From assembly GCF_009828095.1 (NCBI RefSeq), contig NZ_WTYP01000002.1, positions 935,001-999,000 on the forward strand: a stretch of 64,000 nt of DNA, written 5' to 3'. The notes below the pieces were generated by a model. The model ran no database searches, was not told where the DNA came from, and saw nothing but the letters and a program-made list of their open reading frames with translations. Both the position numbers and the translations under genes were made by a program. Shown piece after piece: positions 24,666 to 34,065 of the stretch. The DNA is from Pontixanthobacter luteolus (GTDB lineage Bacteria; Pseudomonadota; Alphaproteobacteria; Sphingomonadales; Sphingomonadaceae). Numbering within the stretch: the first letter of the stretch is position 1; each line of letters opens with the position of its first letter.

Positions 24666-25856
24666 ATGCTTCAAAGGGGGCGAAGCTTGCATCAGCGCGT
24701 TTCGAACACAGGACGTTTGTCCTTTCTGACACAAAGTGAGCAGTTGCGGGTGGTCCTGGAGACTTCCCCGTCCGCTTTGGTTGTCATGGACGAACAAGGC
24801 ACCATCCTTGCTTTTGGCAAGGCTGCGCAGGCCCTGTTCGGGTATGCCGAAGACGAGGCTGTCGGCCAGAACGTCAACATCCTTATGGCACCGCCCCATG
24901 CCGAGCGGCATGACGGCTATCTTAAACGCTACCGCGAAACCGGCGAGAAACGGATCATCGGCAATTTGCGGGTGGAAAAAGCGAGGGACAAGGAAGGGCA
25001 CATTTTCCCGGTCGAGATTTCGATCGGCGAAACCCATTCCAACGGCACCCGCTACTTCGTGGGATTTGTGCGCGGACTGGACCAGCGGGAAGAAGACCGC
25101 AAGCAGGCACAGGATATGCTCGCCGAATTGGCTCACGCCTCAAGGGTGGCGGCAATGGGCGCGTTTGCAACCGCCATTGCGCACGAACTCAACCAGCCGC
25201 TCACCACCATTGCCAATTATACCGAGGGTTGCCGCGACATCCTGAAAAACGGGGTCGATTTCCCTGACCGTGATAATCTGATCAAGAATCTGGATACCTG
25301 CAGCAAGCAGGCGCTGCGCGCTGGGCAGCTGATACACCGCTTGAGGGATTTCGTTCGCGGCGGCGAAACCCACAAGGAAGCGGTTGAGGTCGAGGACTTG
25401 ATCGACAATTCGCTGACGCTGGCAATGATCAACGGGTTCCGCCGCAACGTGACGCTGGAGCGCCGAATTCCTGCTGGACTTCCGTCTGTTGCCGTCGATC
25501 CGCTGCAAGGACAGCAAGTGCTGTTCAACCTGATCCGCAACGCATTCGAATCCATGCACGCCGATGAAAAAGCCGGACAGCGCCTGAGGATAGAAGTCGC
25601 GCCAAGCGATCAGGGCATGCTCGAATTTATCGTGGAAGACAGCGGGGCCGGTATCGATCCCGAAATCAGCGATACGTTGTTCGATAATTTCGTGACGACC
25701 AAGGGCGGCGGCATGGGCGTGGGGCTCGCGATCTGCAGGCAAATTGTCGAGGCGTGCGGCGGGGCGATTTGGGTCAGTTCCTCAACCGATCTCGGCGGCG
25801 CCAAATTCCACTTCACACTACCAATAGCTGACAATTCAGCTTCACAGGGGGCATGA
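24666..25856 (+). CDS. fixL: FixL-type heme oxygen-sensing histidine kinase
   Basis: This protein of about 396 residues is soluble, with one PAS domain (residues 25-140) and a HisKA/HATPase kinase. RHDGYLKRYRETGEKRIIG aligns with Bradyrhizobium FixL: His83 (counting from the TTG at 24663) matches the heme ligand His200, Arg89 matches Arg206 and Arg103 matches Arg220, so oxygen binding should be retained. The phospho-acceptor is His174 in AIAHELNQPLTTI, followed by NLIRNAFESM, DSGAGIDPE and GMGVGLAICR. The start is uncertain: TTG 24663 and ATG 24666 are adjacent and no good ribosome-binding site is seen. fixJ follows 4 bp downstream. Confidence 0.92.
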   Translation: MLQRGRSLHQRVSNTGRLSFLTQSEQLRVVLETSPSALVVMDEQGTILAFGKAAQALFGYAEDEAVGQNVNILMAPPHAERHDGYLKRYRETGEKRIIGNLRVEKARDKEGHIFPVEISIGETHSNGTRYFVGFVRGLDQREEDRKQAQDMLAELAHASRVAAMGAFATAIAHELNQPLTTIANYTEGCRDILKNGVDFPDRDNLIKNLDTCSKQALRAGQLIHRLRDFVRGGETHKEAVEVEDLIDNSLTLAMINGFRRNVTLERRIPAGLPSVAVDPLQGQQVLFNLIRNAFESMHADEKAGQRLRIEVAPSDQGMLEFIVEDSGAGIDPEISDTLFDNFVTTKGGGMGVGLAICRQIVEACGGAIWVSSSTDLGGAKFHFTLPIADNSASQGA

Positions 25857-25860
25857 TCCG

Positions 25861-26493
25861 ATGGATCTGATGCACATTCACATTGTCGATGACGACGCAG
25901 AAATCCTGGAGTCCGTAGCATTCATGCTGCGTGCGGAAGGCTACAATGTTCACCGCTATCACAGCGCTGAACAATTATTGGAAGGTTTCAGGAACATGAA
26001 GTCGGGATGCCTGCTGGTCGACCTCAGGCTGCCAGGCATGAGCGGTCTGGCGCTCCAGAAATATCTGCATGAACATGAATGTGACTTTCCGGTGGTCCTG
26101 ATGACCGGTCACGGCGAGGTTTCCAGTGCCGTTCGGGCGATGAAGGAAGGTGCGGTAGATTTCCTGGAGAAGCCGTTTTCGAAGTCCGACCTGATGGCGG
26201 CACTCGGCGCCGCGTCAGAGCTTATGACGCACCCTCAGGCATCGTCGAAGGAACGCCGCGATGCAGAGGAAAAGCTGGAACACCTGACCAAGCGGGAACA
26301 CCAGGTTCTGGAAGGTCTGGTAAAGGGGCACCCCAACAAGACGATCGCCTATGATTTGGGAATCAGCCCGCGGACGATCGAGGTGCACCGGGCGAATGCG
26401 ATGAAGAAGCTTGAAGTGCAGAATTTGTCAGAGATGCTTCACATTGCCTTTGTCGCCGGCATGATGGACCATCAGGACGATGCTGCTGCCTGA
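25861..26493 (+). CDS. fixJ: FixJ-type response regulator
   Basis: This 210-residue regulator has a receiver domain (HIHIVDDDAEI, phospho-acceptor Asp54 in LLVDLRLPGMSG, MTGHG, lysine in EKPFSK) and a LuxR-type helix-turn-helix (LTKREHQVLEGLVKG, NKTIAYDLGISPRTIEVHRANAMKKL). Asp54 has the same number as in rhizobial FixJ. Phosphorylated FixJ activates fixK and microaerobic genes; neither fixK nor fixNOQP is in the window, so the targets are elsewhere or have changed. It is the second gene of the fixLJ pair and converges with a hypothetical gene 10 bp away. Confidence 0.93.
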   Translation: MDLMHIHIVDDDAEILESVAFMLRAEGYNVHRYHSAEQLLEGFRNMKSGCLLVDLRLPGMSGLALQKYLHEHECDFPVVLMTGHGEVSSAVRAMKEGAVDFLEKPFSKSDLMAALGAASELMTHPQASSKERRDAEEKLEHLTKREHQVLEGLVKGHPNKTIAYDLGISPRTIEVHRANAMKKLEVQNLSEMLHIAFVAGMMDHQDDAAA

Positions 26494-26503
26494 ATGGTGT
26501 CGT

Positions 26504-26917
26504 CTAGATGATTTCCCTGACCGGCTGCTGCAGAATGATTGGCCGGCTCGAAGGTTGCACCAGTTCCACGGCCTGAACATCGAACAATTGCGCCGGTCCA
26601 AAGCCCGGGCGAAGCACGACCGCTGCGCCGCGCCGGATTTTGGTAAAACTCATGCGGGTTCGCGGCGGGGGCGGGGCGGATCCTTCCGCCCAGACAATCG
26701 TGTGCCTGTTTTCCACCAGAGCAAAATTGCCGCGGGAATGGCCATGGTCCGGCTGGAAGCGTTCAACAATCGACAGGTCAGGGTGAGCGCGCAACTCGTG
26801 ATAGGCAATTCTGCCGTCACTGACCAAAGGCAGGTTGATCTGATATCTGCACCACGCGAATTTGGCGTCTGAATAGACACCCTCACTTGGTTCTAATGTG
26901 ATGCGGGACCAGCGCAT
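26504..26917 (-). CDS. Conserved-looking hypothetical protein
   Basis: I do not recognise this 137-residue protein. It has no signal peptide or membrane segment, is rich in arginine and aromatic residues (WSRITLEPSEGVYSDAKFAWCRY), and has a proline-rich turn near residue 83 (GSAPPPPRTRMSF). The ATG at 26917 is preceded by AAAGG at good spacing, and the frame has normal codon use for the region, so I consider it real. It is transcribed alone between fixJ (convergent) and the end of the Tad operon. Confidence 0.6.
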   Translation of the reverse strand: MRWSRITLEPSEGVYSDAKFAWCRYQINLPLVSDGRIAYHELRAHPDLSIVERFQPDHGHSRGNFALVENRHTIVWAEGSAPPPPRTRMSFTKIRRGAAVVLRPGFGPAQLFDVQAVELVQPSSRPIILQQPVREII

Positions 26918-27052
26918 TCGACTACCTTTTCTGATTATTGTTTTTTATAGAATGCCCGCGCGGCACCAGTGAATTCAAGGTGGGGATTCTACGCAAACCG
27001 GCGTGAATTGTATTTCCGCTCATCGGCATTTTCCCCTCCCTTTCCTTTATTC

Positions 27053-27076
27053 AAAAGCGCAATCGAAATGCGCTTT
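27053..27076 (-). terminator. Terminator at the end of the Tad operon
   Basis: AAAGCGCA and TGCGCTTT form a perfect 8-bp stem around a 7-base loop directly after the cpaA stop codon. Read on the minus strand it ends in TTTTGAATAAA, a short T-run, so this is a moderate rho-independent terminator. Confidence 0.7.
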
Positions 27077-27079
27077 GCG

Positions 27080-27553
27080 TCATCCTGCGGATAGCAGGTA
27101 AACCGTTATCCAGCTGGCGATCGAAATAGGTACACCAAAAGGCAGCATGGCCTTCTTACCGCCGCCGCCCGCGTCTGTTTTGTGCTTTCCCGCAGAGGCG
27201 ACAAACCAGACCAGGACAAACACAAGCGTGCACGCGGATGCCAGCGCCAGCAGGAAAAACCCTTTGGTTATGGGAATCCAGCAGGCCAGACCGCCATAGA
27301 ATTTCGCGTCGCCGCCGCCGAACATTCCGAACTTGAAAATGACCATACCTACAACCAGCGCGGCGGCACCGTGGGCTGCCGCCAGCATTGCGGCGTTCAA
27401 GTCGGCTGAAAGCAGCACATATGCCAGTCCGCCCGCAGCCGCGGCCAAGCACAACCAGTTCGGCAGGCGCCGATATTTGATGTCCAGATAACACCCGATC
27501 ACGGTGATGGATGCCAGTACGGACAGGCCAGCGATAACTGTGGGCTCGGGCAT
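27080..27553 (-). CDS. cpaA: Tad prepilin peptidase CpaA/TadV
   Basis: This 157-residue type IV prepilin peptidase of the A24 family is an inner-membrane aspartyl protease with about four to five helices. The catalytic aspartates are in GCYLDIKYRRLPNWL (residue 24) and FGMFGGGDAKFYGGL (residue 81). It removes the leader from Flp and the TadE/TadF-type pseudopilins encoded upstream. It is the last gene of the operon; in Caulobacter cpaA is next to pilA at the opposite end. Confidence 0.92.
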   Translation of the reverse strand: MPEPTVIAGLSVLASITVIGCYLDIKYRRLPNWLCLAAAAGGLAYVLLSADLNAAMLAAAHGAAALVVGMVIFKFGMFGGGDAKFYGGLACWIPITKGFFLLALASACTLVFVLVWFVASAGKHKTDAGGGGKKAMLPFGVPISIASWITVYLLSAG

Positions 27554-27565
27554 ACTATGCGAACC

Positions 27566-28414
27566 CTATTTCAGTTTGGTCATGTTGATGCGAACCGGAT
27601 AGATGGTCTTACGCGCCGGCACTGGTTTGGTCGGCGCTTCCTCCGGCTGCTCGATCACCTCGCCGTCCGGTATGTTCACCCTGATGGGGTATTGCTGGTC
27701 AGCCTTTTCAGACTTTACCGCGATCTTGGGTAGTCCGGCTGGCCCCTCGCTATCGCTTTTTGGTGCGGAATTGCGGCTGGCGATCTTCATTGCCTGAGGC
27801 GCGCGATTTGCGGCCGTGTCAGATTGGCTGGCGATGAAAATCTCGTTCCGGTTGCTTCTCACCAAGTGCGGGGCAGAGGATGCGGCAAGCGCCTGAGATT
27901 TCCCGGCTGTACCCGTGCGAATGAAAACCTCTCTCGCACGCCTATTGGGTAGCGCCCGGACAGGGAGCTGCGCCGCCTTGGCAACTTTGACGGCTGCTTC
28001 TTTGCTCGCCCTGCGCTCCAGCAACGACTTGCCCGGCGACGAGGTGTAGAATTTCTCGAGATTGGCCAGATAGCGCGGGTTTGACGGCTGCCACTCGAGC
28101 GCCTGCATGAAATATCTTTCTGCCAGATCGCCGCGGCCCAGCTTGGCATAGGCCACGCCTAGACCGTTCAGCGCGTCGCCTCTGGTCGCATCGTTGATCG
28201 CAGCCAGACGGAACTGGTCGATCGCAGTCGTAACATTGCCTGCGCTCAGCGCTTTGCGCCCTTCAGCCAGTTCTATTTCGCCGAAAATACCCGACTGCCG
28301 CGCCTGTGCCTGGCCCCGCTCACCGAAATTCAGCGAACTGAGGAAGGACTGGCACCCCGACAGGCTGCTTGCGATTGCTATACAGGCGATCAATTTGAAC
28401 GAACTGGTCTTCAT
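27566..28414 (-). CDS. tadD: TadD-like TPR lipoprotein
   Basis: This 282-residue protein has a lipoprotein signal with lipobox LSGC (Cys21). Residues 55-140 form tetratricopeptide repeats (AIDQFRLAAINDATRGDALNGLGVAYAKLGRGDLAERYFMQAL in pattern), followed by a basic disordered C-terminal half. TadD homologues are outer-membrane lipoproteins needed for secretin multimerisation or localisation. It starts 3 bp after tadC and ends 12 bp before cpaA. Confidence 0.86.
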   Translation of the reverse strand: MKTSSFKLIACIAIASSLSGCQSFLSSLNFGERGQAQARQSGIFGEIELAEGRKALSAGNVTTAIDQFRLAAINDATRGDALNGLGVAYAKLGRGDLAERYFMQALEWQPSNPRYLANLEKFYTSSPGKSLLERRASKEAAVKVAKAAQLPVRALPNRRAREVFIRTGTAGKSQALAASSAPHLVRSNRNEIFIASQSDTAANRAPQAMKIASRNSAPKSDSEGPAGLPKIAVKSEKADQQYPIRVNIPDGEVIEQPEEAPTKPVPARKTIYPVRINMTKLK

Positions 28415-28417
28415 GGC

Positions 28418-29383
28418 TTATCCCCCCATGGCCGGTGAAACTTCGCGGACGTATCGGACGACCGCTGGCAAGGCCAAGACCCCGATCATTGTCGGCAACA
28501 TGCACGCCACCAGCGGTATCGATATCAGCACTGGCAGGCGGTGTGCCTTTTCCTCAGCGCGAAGCCGCCGCGCTTCGCGCATTTCGCCGGCATAGACACG
28601 CAGCGTTTGCGAGATGCTGGTGCCAAGCTTGTCCGACTGGATCAGTAAGGTGGCGAAGGAACGGATTTCGTCGACACCCGAGTTGTCGCTCAGGTGATGC
28701 AGGGCGTCTTCGCGTGATGCGCCTGCGCGCAAGCGATAGGTTGTCTCGACCAGCAATTCAGCGATGAGCGGCCTGCTGCCAATCATTTCCCTGCCGACCC
28801 GGCCCAGCGCCGCCTCGAGGCCCAGTCCGGCCTCCACACAGACCAGCAGCAGGTCCAGGCAATCGGGGAACCCGTTGATGATTTCAGACCGCCGCCGGTC
28901 GGCTTTCGCACGTATAAACAGGTTGGGAATGTACAGGCCCAGCAGGGCCAGAATTGCACAAATCAGGTAAATCATCGGGCCCGAGGCGGGCTCGGCTGAA
29001 AACGATGTGATCAGCAGGTACCAAGCAGGCAGCACGAACACGAGAACGAGCCGGACCAGAGTGTAGATTCTGGGGGCGGCCTTGGATGTGTAGCCTGCAG
29101 CGCGAAGCTTCATCTGAAGCTCGTCCATATTCGAATCCTTGAGGCTGAGGCCCGATTTCTCGATCCGGTCCGCCAGCTTCGTCCATGCGCCGTCCTGCTG
29201 CCCACCGGACAAGGCGGTGCTGACACCGTCCCCAGACCCCTCGATCGACCGGATGCCTTTCACCAGATTTGCACGCCGTGCGCCGGTGTTGATCGCATAG
29301 AATGCGGCGCTGACCACGATCAGGAACACGCCGAATAATATGGTCATCCGCAAGGCTGCACTGCTGGCGATCAGGTCAATCAT
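28418..29383 (-). CDS. tadC: Tad inner-membrane platform protein TadC
   Basis: This 321-residue protein has the type II secretion F domain (about residues 160-290: PDCLDLLLVCVEAGLGLEAALGRVGREM, LIQSDKLGTSISQTLRVYA) and hydrophobic helices near residues 10-28, 108-160 and at the C-terminus. Together with TadB it forms the platform on which the CpaF ATPase acts. It is separated by 1 bp from tadB and 3 bp from tadD. Confidence 0.93.
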   Translation of the reverse strand: MIDLIASSAALRMTILFGVFLIVVSAAFYAINTGARRANLVKGIRSIEGSGDGVSTALSGGQQDGAWTKLADRIEKSGLSLKDSNMDELQMKLRAAGYTSKAAPRIYTLVRLVLVFVLPAWYLLITSFSAEPASGPMIYLICAILALLGLYIPNLFIRAKADRRRSEIINGFPDCLDLLLVCVEAGLGLEAALGRVGREMIGSRPLIAELLVETTYRLRAGASREDALHHLSDNSGVDEIRSFATLLIQSDKLGTSISQTLRVYAGEMREARRLRAEEKAHRLPVLISIPLVACMLPTMIGVLALPAVVRYVREVSPAMGG

Positions 29384-29384
29384 G

Positions 29385-30386
29385 TCAAACTTTCAGGTCA
29401 ACCATCTTGCGGATCGTAAAGACCCCGATGAAGTACAGGGTAAGCAGGCCGATTGCCCCGACGATGAAGATCGTGTCGTCGGCGACCTCGAGATAGAAGC
29501 CGGGACTGCCTAGAAATACCGAGACGAATGCAAAGACGGGCAGGACGGAAAGCATCCATCCGGTCATCCGGCCTTCTGAACTCAGCGCGCGAACTTTCAT
29601 GTACATCTGCGCCCGGGCCCGGATCACGTCCGACAGGTTTTCAAGGATTTCCGCCAGATTGCCCCCTGTTTCCGACTGTACAGAGAGGGAGACGACAAAC
29701 ATCCGCATGTCTTCCAGGTCCCAGCGGTCGGCCATGGCGGCGAGTGCCGATGTCAGATCGGCACCAAACGTCACCTCGTCGTTCACCAGCCCAAATTCAG
29801 AACCGATCGGGTCTTCCATCTCATTTGTCAGCAATTCGATGGCGGAGGCGATGGGATGACCAGATCGCAGCGCTCGAACGAATATATCGAGCGCAACCGG
29901 AAACTGTCTTTCGATTGCCTTGCGCTGGCGATCGGCGCGAAACTTCAGGATCAGCAGCGGAACCCCGATTGCAAGGGCGGCCGCAAACACCAGCAGCAAC
30001 TGGATCACCCCGAACGTAATTGTGAAGCCGGAAACATAGGCCGCCACGACAGCGATGGTGAAGATGACGGCGAACGCAGTCGCTATGGTGAGGAAAAACT
30101 GCAGCGGAGTGAGGGTGATGCCCGATGCGAAAACCGTTCGTTGAAAGCTGCGCGACATACCCGCGAGCAGCGGCGGCAGGCCGTCGAAAGAACGTGGCTG
30201 ATTCTTGCGCAGCTCGCCCATGATCGCCTCGCGAGAGGCGCCTTCGCGGATCATCTTGAGGCGGTAGTTCACGGCCGCTCTTTTCGACCGTTTCGACACG
30301 AAATTGCGGATCGCCAGCTGGCTCAGCAGGAACACCGCGGCAAACAGGACCAGCAGAATAAAGACGCGAATGAAAATCTCGTTCAT
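29385..30386 (-). CDS. tadB: Tad inner-membrane platform protein TadB
   Basis: This 333-residue protein has an N-terminal membrane helix, a hydrophobic pair near residues 85-150, a type II secretion F domain (FPVALDIFVRALRSGHPIASAIELL, SLSVQSETGGNLAEILENLSDVIRARAQM) and two C-terminal helices. It pairs with TadC as the inner-membrane core of the pilus machine. It follows cpaF by 3 bp. Confidence 0.93.
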   Translation of the reverse strand: MNEIFIRVFILLVLFAAVFLLSQLAIRNFVSKRSKRAAVNYRLKMIREGASREAIMGELRKNQPRSFDGLPPLLAGMSRSFQRTVFASGITLTPLQFFLTIATAFAVIFTIAVVAAYVSGFTITFGVIQLLLVFAAALAIGVPLLILKFRADRQRKAIERQFPVALDIFVRALRSGHPIASAIELLTNEMEDPIGSEFGLVNDEVTFGADLTSALAAMADRWDLEDMRMFVVSLSVQSETGGNLAEILENLSDVIRARAQMYMKVRALSSEGRMTGWMLSVLPVFAFVSVFLGSPGFYLEVADDTIFIVGAIGLLTLYFIGVFTIRKMVDLKV

Positions 30387-30389
30387 CGC

Positions 30390-31784
30390 CTATCCGATCT
30401 TCAGGTCCGGGCGGAACAGTTCCGATGGCAGTTCGATGCCGTAAGCTTCCGCAGCAGCCAGGAATTTGGGCCTGACGCCGGTGGCCTCGAAATGGCCGAC
30501 GACCATCCTGTCATCATCGACACCTTCCTGCTTGAAGCGGAATATTTCCTGCATGGTGATCGTCTCACCTTCCATGCCGGTGAGTTCTGACACGCTCATC
30601 ACCTTGCGCCGGCCATCGGACAGCCTGCCCACCTGCAGCACTACGTGAATGGCCGAGGCGATCTGGTTGCGGGCTGACCTGGGGGTAATGTCGATGCCGC
30701 TCATGCCGATCATCTGTTCAACCCTGGACAAGGCATCGCGCGCGGTGTTGGCGTGGACCGTGGTCATCGACCCGTCATGGCCGGTATTCATCGCCTGCAA
30801 CATGTCGAAGGCTTCGCCCGCTCGGACTTCGCCCACGATGATCCGGTCGGGGCGCATACGCAGGGCGTTTTTCACCAGGTCACGCTGGGTTACTTCGCCT
30901 TTGCCCTCGATATTGGGCGGCCTGGTTTCTAGCCGCGCGACATGCGCCTGCTGCAATTGCAATTCGGCGCTGTCTTCGATCGTCACGATGCGTTCGCGTT
31001 CATCGATATAGGATGACATCGCGTTCAGCATCGTCGTCTTGCCCGAACCGGTTCCGCCGGAAATCAGGACATTGCGGCGCGATGCCACGACCGCTTCCAG
31101 CACACTCGCCATCTGTTCCGGGACACTGCCGATATCGATCATCTTCTGGATACTGATCGGGATCTTTGCGAATTTACGAATAGAGAGCAGCGACCCGTCG
31201 AGCGCCAGCGGCTTGATGATCGCATTGACGCGCGACCCGTCGGCAAGGCGCGCATCGACGAAGGGGGAGGATTCGTCGATACGCCGCCCGACAGCGCTCA
31301 CGATCTTCTGGATAATGCGAAGCAGGTGCTTCTCATCCTGGAAGCGCGTGTCGACTGCCTCGAGAACACCATTGCGTTCGACGAAAACCGTCTGCGCGCC
31401 GTTCACCAGAATGTCCGTGATCGTTTCGTCCTTGAGCAGCGGTTCGATCGGTCCGAGGCCCAGCAATTCGTCGAGCACCTCGCGTACGAGGTTGGCGCGT
31501 TCTTCGCGGTTGAGCGGCTTGTCGAATTCCAGCAGCAGTTCCGGCACGATTGCCGAAATCTCTGAAATTATCTGCTCTTCCGGCAGCTTGTCTAAAACCG
31601 AGAGGTTCAGTTTCTGGAGCAACGCGCCATGGATCGCGACCTTGAGTGCAAGCAGTTGATCGGACTTTTCTTCCGTATGCAAATCGGCCAGCGCCTTTGC
31701 CTCTGCATGGGCGGTTTCATCCTTGCCCGCTTCGGCATCCTGTTGGCCGCTATTGCCGAGGTTGAGATTCCAGATCTTATTCAT
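30390..31784 (-). CDS. cpaF: Tad pilus assembly ATPase CpaF/TadA
   Basis: This 464-residue secretion ATPase of the VirB11/GspE superfamily powers Flp pilus extension and, in some species, retraction. Walker A is [10 protein letters not shown] at residues 242-251, the Walker B/His-box segment is [20 protein letters not shown] near residue 310, and [13 protein letters not shown] near residue 338 completes the pattern. The first 45 residues are acidic and variable. It overlaps cpaE by 8 bp. Confidence 0.95.
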   Translation of the reverse strand: MNKIWNLNLGNSGQQDAEAGKDETAHAEAKALADLHTEEKSDQLLALKVAIHGALLQKLNLSVLDKLPEEQIISEISAIVPELLLEFDKPLNREERANLVREVLDELLGLGPIEPLLKDETITDILVNGAQTVFVERNGVLEAVDTRFQDEKHLLRIIQKIVSAVGRRIDESSPFVDARLADGSRVNAIIKPLALDGSLLSIRKFAKIPISIQKMIDIGSVPEQMASVLEAVVASRRNVLISGGTGSGKTTMLNAMSSYIDERERIVTIEDSAELQLQQAHVARLETRPPNIEGKGEVTQRDLVKNALRMRPDRIIVGEVRAGEAFDMLQAMNTGHDGSMTTVHANTARDALSRVEQMIGMSGIDITPRSARNQIASAIHVVLQVGRLSDGRRKVMSVSELTGMEGETITMQEIFRFKQEGVDDDRMVVGHFEATGVRPKFLAAAEAYGIELPSELFRPDLKIG

Positions 31785-32958
31785 CGCGGAACACCTTTTC
31801 GGCTATGTGATCGGCCAGACCCTGAAACTCCTTCGCCAGCCTGCCTCGCTTGTTCAGGTCCCAAACCAGCAGCCCTTGCGACTGGGCATCAGCCAATGCG
31901 TCGTCGTCCTTGCTGATGGTCAGTTCAAGGTCCTGACCCAGCGCACGTTCGGCATCGCCGGTGTCGATCGTACCGAACAGTTTGCGGCTGGTCCGGTTGA
32001 GCACGATCTCGATTGCGCCTTTGTCGTAACCCATGGATGTCAGGAGCCGCTGACGGCGTTTCGTCTGGTTCAGGCTGGCCAGGCCGAGCTGAGCGACGAT
32101 GATTGTCACATCCGCGTCCATCACCGTGGCGAGCGCCCAATTTGTCAGGTCCAGCGGCAGGTCGAGCACGACAAGATCGTAATTCTGGCGCAGCAGACGA
32201 ATGATCCGGTCCAGCTTTGCCCCGTCGATCGATTCCACCGGGATGATATCGCTGGGCGCAGCGATCACATCGACATTGCTATCGGTCTTTGTGACCACGG
32301 ATTGCAGCAGGTCGGTATCGATCCTGGCGTCCGCTTCTATCAGGTCCAACAAGCTTAGACGGGGTTGGCCGCCCAGCATCGGCGCGACGCTGCCCAATTG
32401 CAGGTCGAGGTCGACCACGCAAACCGAGCAGGGGTGATCGGCGCTGGATGCAAGACCGCCGGCCAAATGGGTGGCGATGGTCGACGCACCGCAGCCGCCG
32501 ACGCTTTTCATAACCGCGACGACCGGGGCCAGTTTGATCCTGGCTTCGTCGTCATCGATCCGGGTCTCGACATCCAGAACGCAGGTCATCACCTCGTCCT
32601 GGTTGAAGGGAATCCGGACCAAATCCTCGATCCCCAGCCGGATCATCTTGCGCGTGATGCGCAGATCCACATCGGGCAGCGCGGCGATAAGGTGCAGCGA
32701 CGGGTTGTCGTTTTTCAGTTGTTCGATCCGGCTGACCGATCCGGGGTTCTCGGGATCGACCTGCATGATAAAAACTTGAGCATTGCTGATCGCCGTTTCG
32801 GGCGGTGTCTCGTCAATTGAAAGCTCGATCAGTTCCAGGCTCTTGGAAAGACCGGTCAGTGGGCCCAGGTGCTCGGCTTCAGCACAGATCGCAACGCGTG
32901 CTGTCAATTTGAACTCCTTGTCAGCTGTCAGGTCTATGATGTCGTTCATCTGGCCCAT
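31777..32958 (-). CDS. cpaE: Tad localisation ATPase CpaE/TadZ
   Basis: This 393-residue protein has an N-terminal atypical receiver domain (residues 15-135) and a MinD/ParA-like ATPase. The deviant P-loop MKSVGGCGASTIATHLA keeps the amino-terminal lysine in altered spacing; VVDLDLQLGSVAPMLG follows. CpaE-family proteins place the pilus machine at the cell pole. I chose ATG 32958 after TTGAGAA; ATG 32949 is an alternative, and the frame open to 33042 is in the upstream gene. Confidence 0.92.
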   Translation of the reverse strand: MGQMNDIIDLTADKEFKLTARVAICAEAEHLGPLTGLSKSLELIELSIDETPPETAISNAQVFIMQVDPENPGSVSRIEQLKNDNPSLHLIAALPDVDLRITRKMIRLGIEDLVRIPFNQDEVMTCVLDVETRIDDDEARIKLAPVVAVMKSVGGCGASTIATHLAGGLASSADHPCSVCVVDLDLQLGSVAPMLGGQPRLSLLDLIEADARIDTDLLQSVVTKTDSNVDVIAAPSDIIPVESIDGAKLDRIIRLLRQNYDLVVLDLPLDLTNWALATVMDADVTIIVAQLGLASLNQTKRRQRLLTSMGYDKGAIEIVLNRTSRKLFGTIDTGDAERALGQDLELTISKDDDALADAQSQGLLVWDLNKRGRLAKEFQGLADHIAEKVFRDE

Positions 32959-32965
32959 GGTGTTC

Positions 32966-33580
32966 TCAATTCGAAAAATCGCCTTCGCCGTCTTCGCTGG
33001 TGAGCGAATAGGACAGGGTCGGCAGATCCACTTCACCGCCAAACAGCTGGAAGGTGAGCGGGGTGAAGGTGAGGTCCTGGACGGTCACGGTGACAATGGG
33101 CGCGACGTCAGGCCCGTTCGGATCGCCCGAAAAGCCGAGGCCGGACCATTCGTAATCAAGCTGGACGTTGTCCGCCTCGATCGTGTTCATAATGTCGTTC
33201 ATGCGGCCGACAATCGCTGCGAAAGCGGCCCCGTTGCCGGTTGTGGGATAGCTGCACGAAGCAGGGCAGGTGCATGTCGCACTGGTACCGTCACCGGTGC
33301 AGGTGATACCGGGGAATGCGCTTTGCGGAACGGTCGTGCCTTGCGGGATGCCGCCATCGGTTGCGAATTTGTAATTCGCCAGTCCCGAAGGAACCATGTC
33401 GGTTGCCACGGCCCATCGCGCGCCGATCTGGGTTGCTTTCTCCGCCCGGTTTATAGTCCAGGCATACAGACCGACATCGATGATCCCGATGAAGAAAATA
33501 ATGAAGATCGGCAGGACCAGGGCGAACTCAGCCGCAGGTCCGCCGCGCTCGTCACGGATGAAGGCGCGAAACGCGTTCAT
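32966..33580 (-). CDS. TadE-type pseudopilin (second)
   Basis: This 204-residue protein has a prepilin-like N-terminus: RDERG|GPAAEFALVLPIFII with the glycine cleavage site, Glu5 and Phe6, followed by one membrane helix. The soluble part has two cysteine-rich turns (CTGDGTSATCTCPASC). It is a minor pseudopilin processed by CpaA. The ATG at 33580 overlaps the stop of the previous pseudopilin (ATGA); the longer frame lies inside that gene. Confidence 0.88.
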   Translation of the reverse strand: MNAFRAFIRDERGGPAAEFALVLPIFIIFFIGIIDVGLYAWTINRAEKATQIGARWAVATDMVPSGLANYKFATDGGIPQGTTVPQSAFPGITCTGDGTSATCTCPASCSYPTTGNGAAFAAIVGRMNDIMNTIEADNVQLDYEWSGLGFSGDPNGPDVAPIVTVTVQDLTFTPLTFQLFGGEVDLPTLSYSLTSEDGEGDFSN

Positions 33581-34065
33581 ATGCCCATCACCACCGATTG
33601 GGCGCTGGCGTTTACGGTGGAATCGGAATCGATAAAGCCGAGCGTTTCGAACAGCGATGGATACTCCGCTGTCGCTGCGACGGTGACTATTCGTGCGCCG
33701 CCCGCGAGATCCTTGAATATGCCGTCGGTCGCGCCTGCATCGCACGTCACGGTGACTGTGATGTCGGCATTCTCCCAGCCATCAATCAAGGCGGTGCCGC
33801 CAGTCAGTTTCCCCGTTCGGGTGATTTCCTGGATATCGGCCGACCTTGTTGTACCGGTGCAAGTATAATCATCGAATGGCAGGCGACCGGCATATCGCGC
33901 GCCGTCGCGCACTGCTTTGATGATCTTTTGTTCAGTGTAAAAGAAATGGCCGGCTTCAAACCCGCCGAACATGATTGCCAGCAGCAGGGGCAGAACCAGC
34001 GCCATTTCTGCCGCAGCCGCGCCGCGTTCGTCGCTTCGGAAATCAAGGCGGCGGAGACGGGTCAT
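33577..34065 (-). CDS. TadE-type pseudopilin (first)
   Basis: This 162-residue protein has SDERG|AAAAEMALVLPLLLAIM at residues 11-30, the TadE-like prepilin motif with Glu5, then a membrane helix and a periplasmic domain with two cysteines (YTCTGTTR, VTVTCDAG). It is translationally coupled on both sides by ATGA overlaps, forming a three-gene pseudopilin block with the TadG-like gene. Confidence 0.88.
   Translation of the reverse strand: MTRLRRLDFRSDERGAAAAEMALVLPLLLAIMFGGFEAGHFFYTEQKIIKAVRDGARYAGRLPFDDYTCTGTTRSADIQEITRTGKLTGGTALIDGWENADITVTVTCDAGATDGIFKDLAGGARIVTVAATAEYPSLFETLGFIDSDSTVNASAQSVVMGI

Noticed and set aside
24661-24680. FNR-like palindrome at the fixL start (TTTGATGCTTCAAA)
   Set aside because: The outer bases do not fit TTGAT-N4-ATCAA and it overlaps the start codon.
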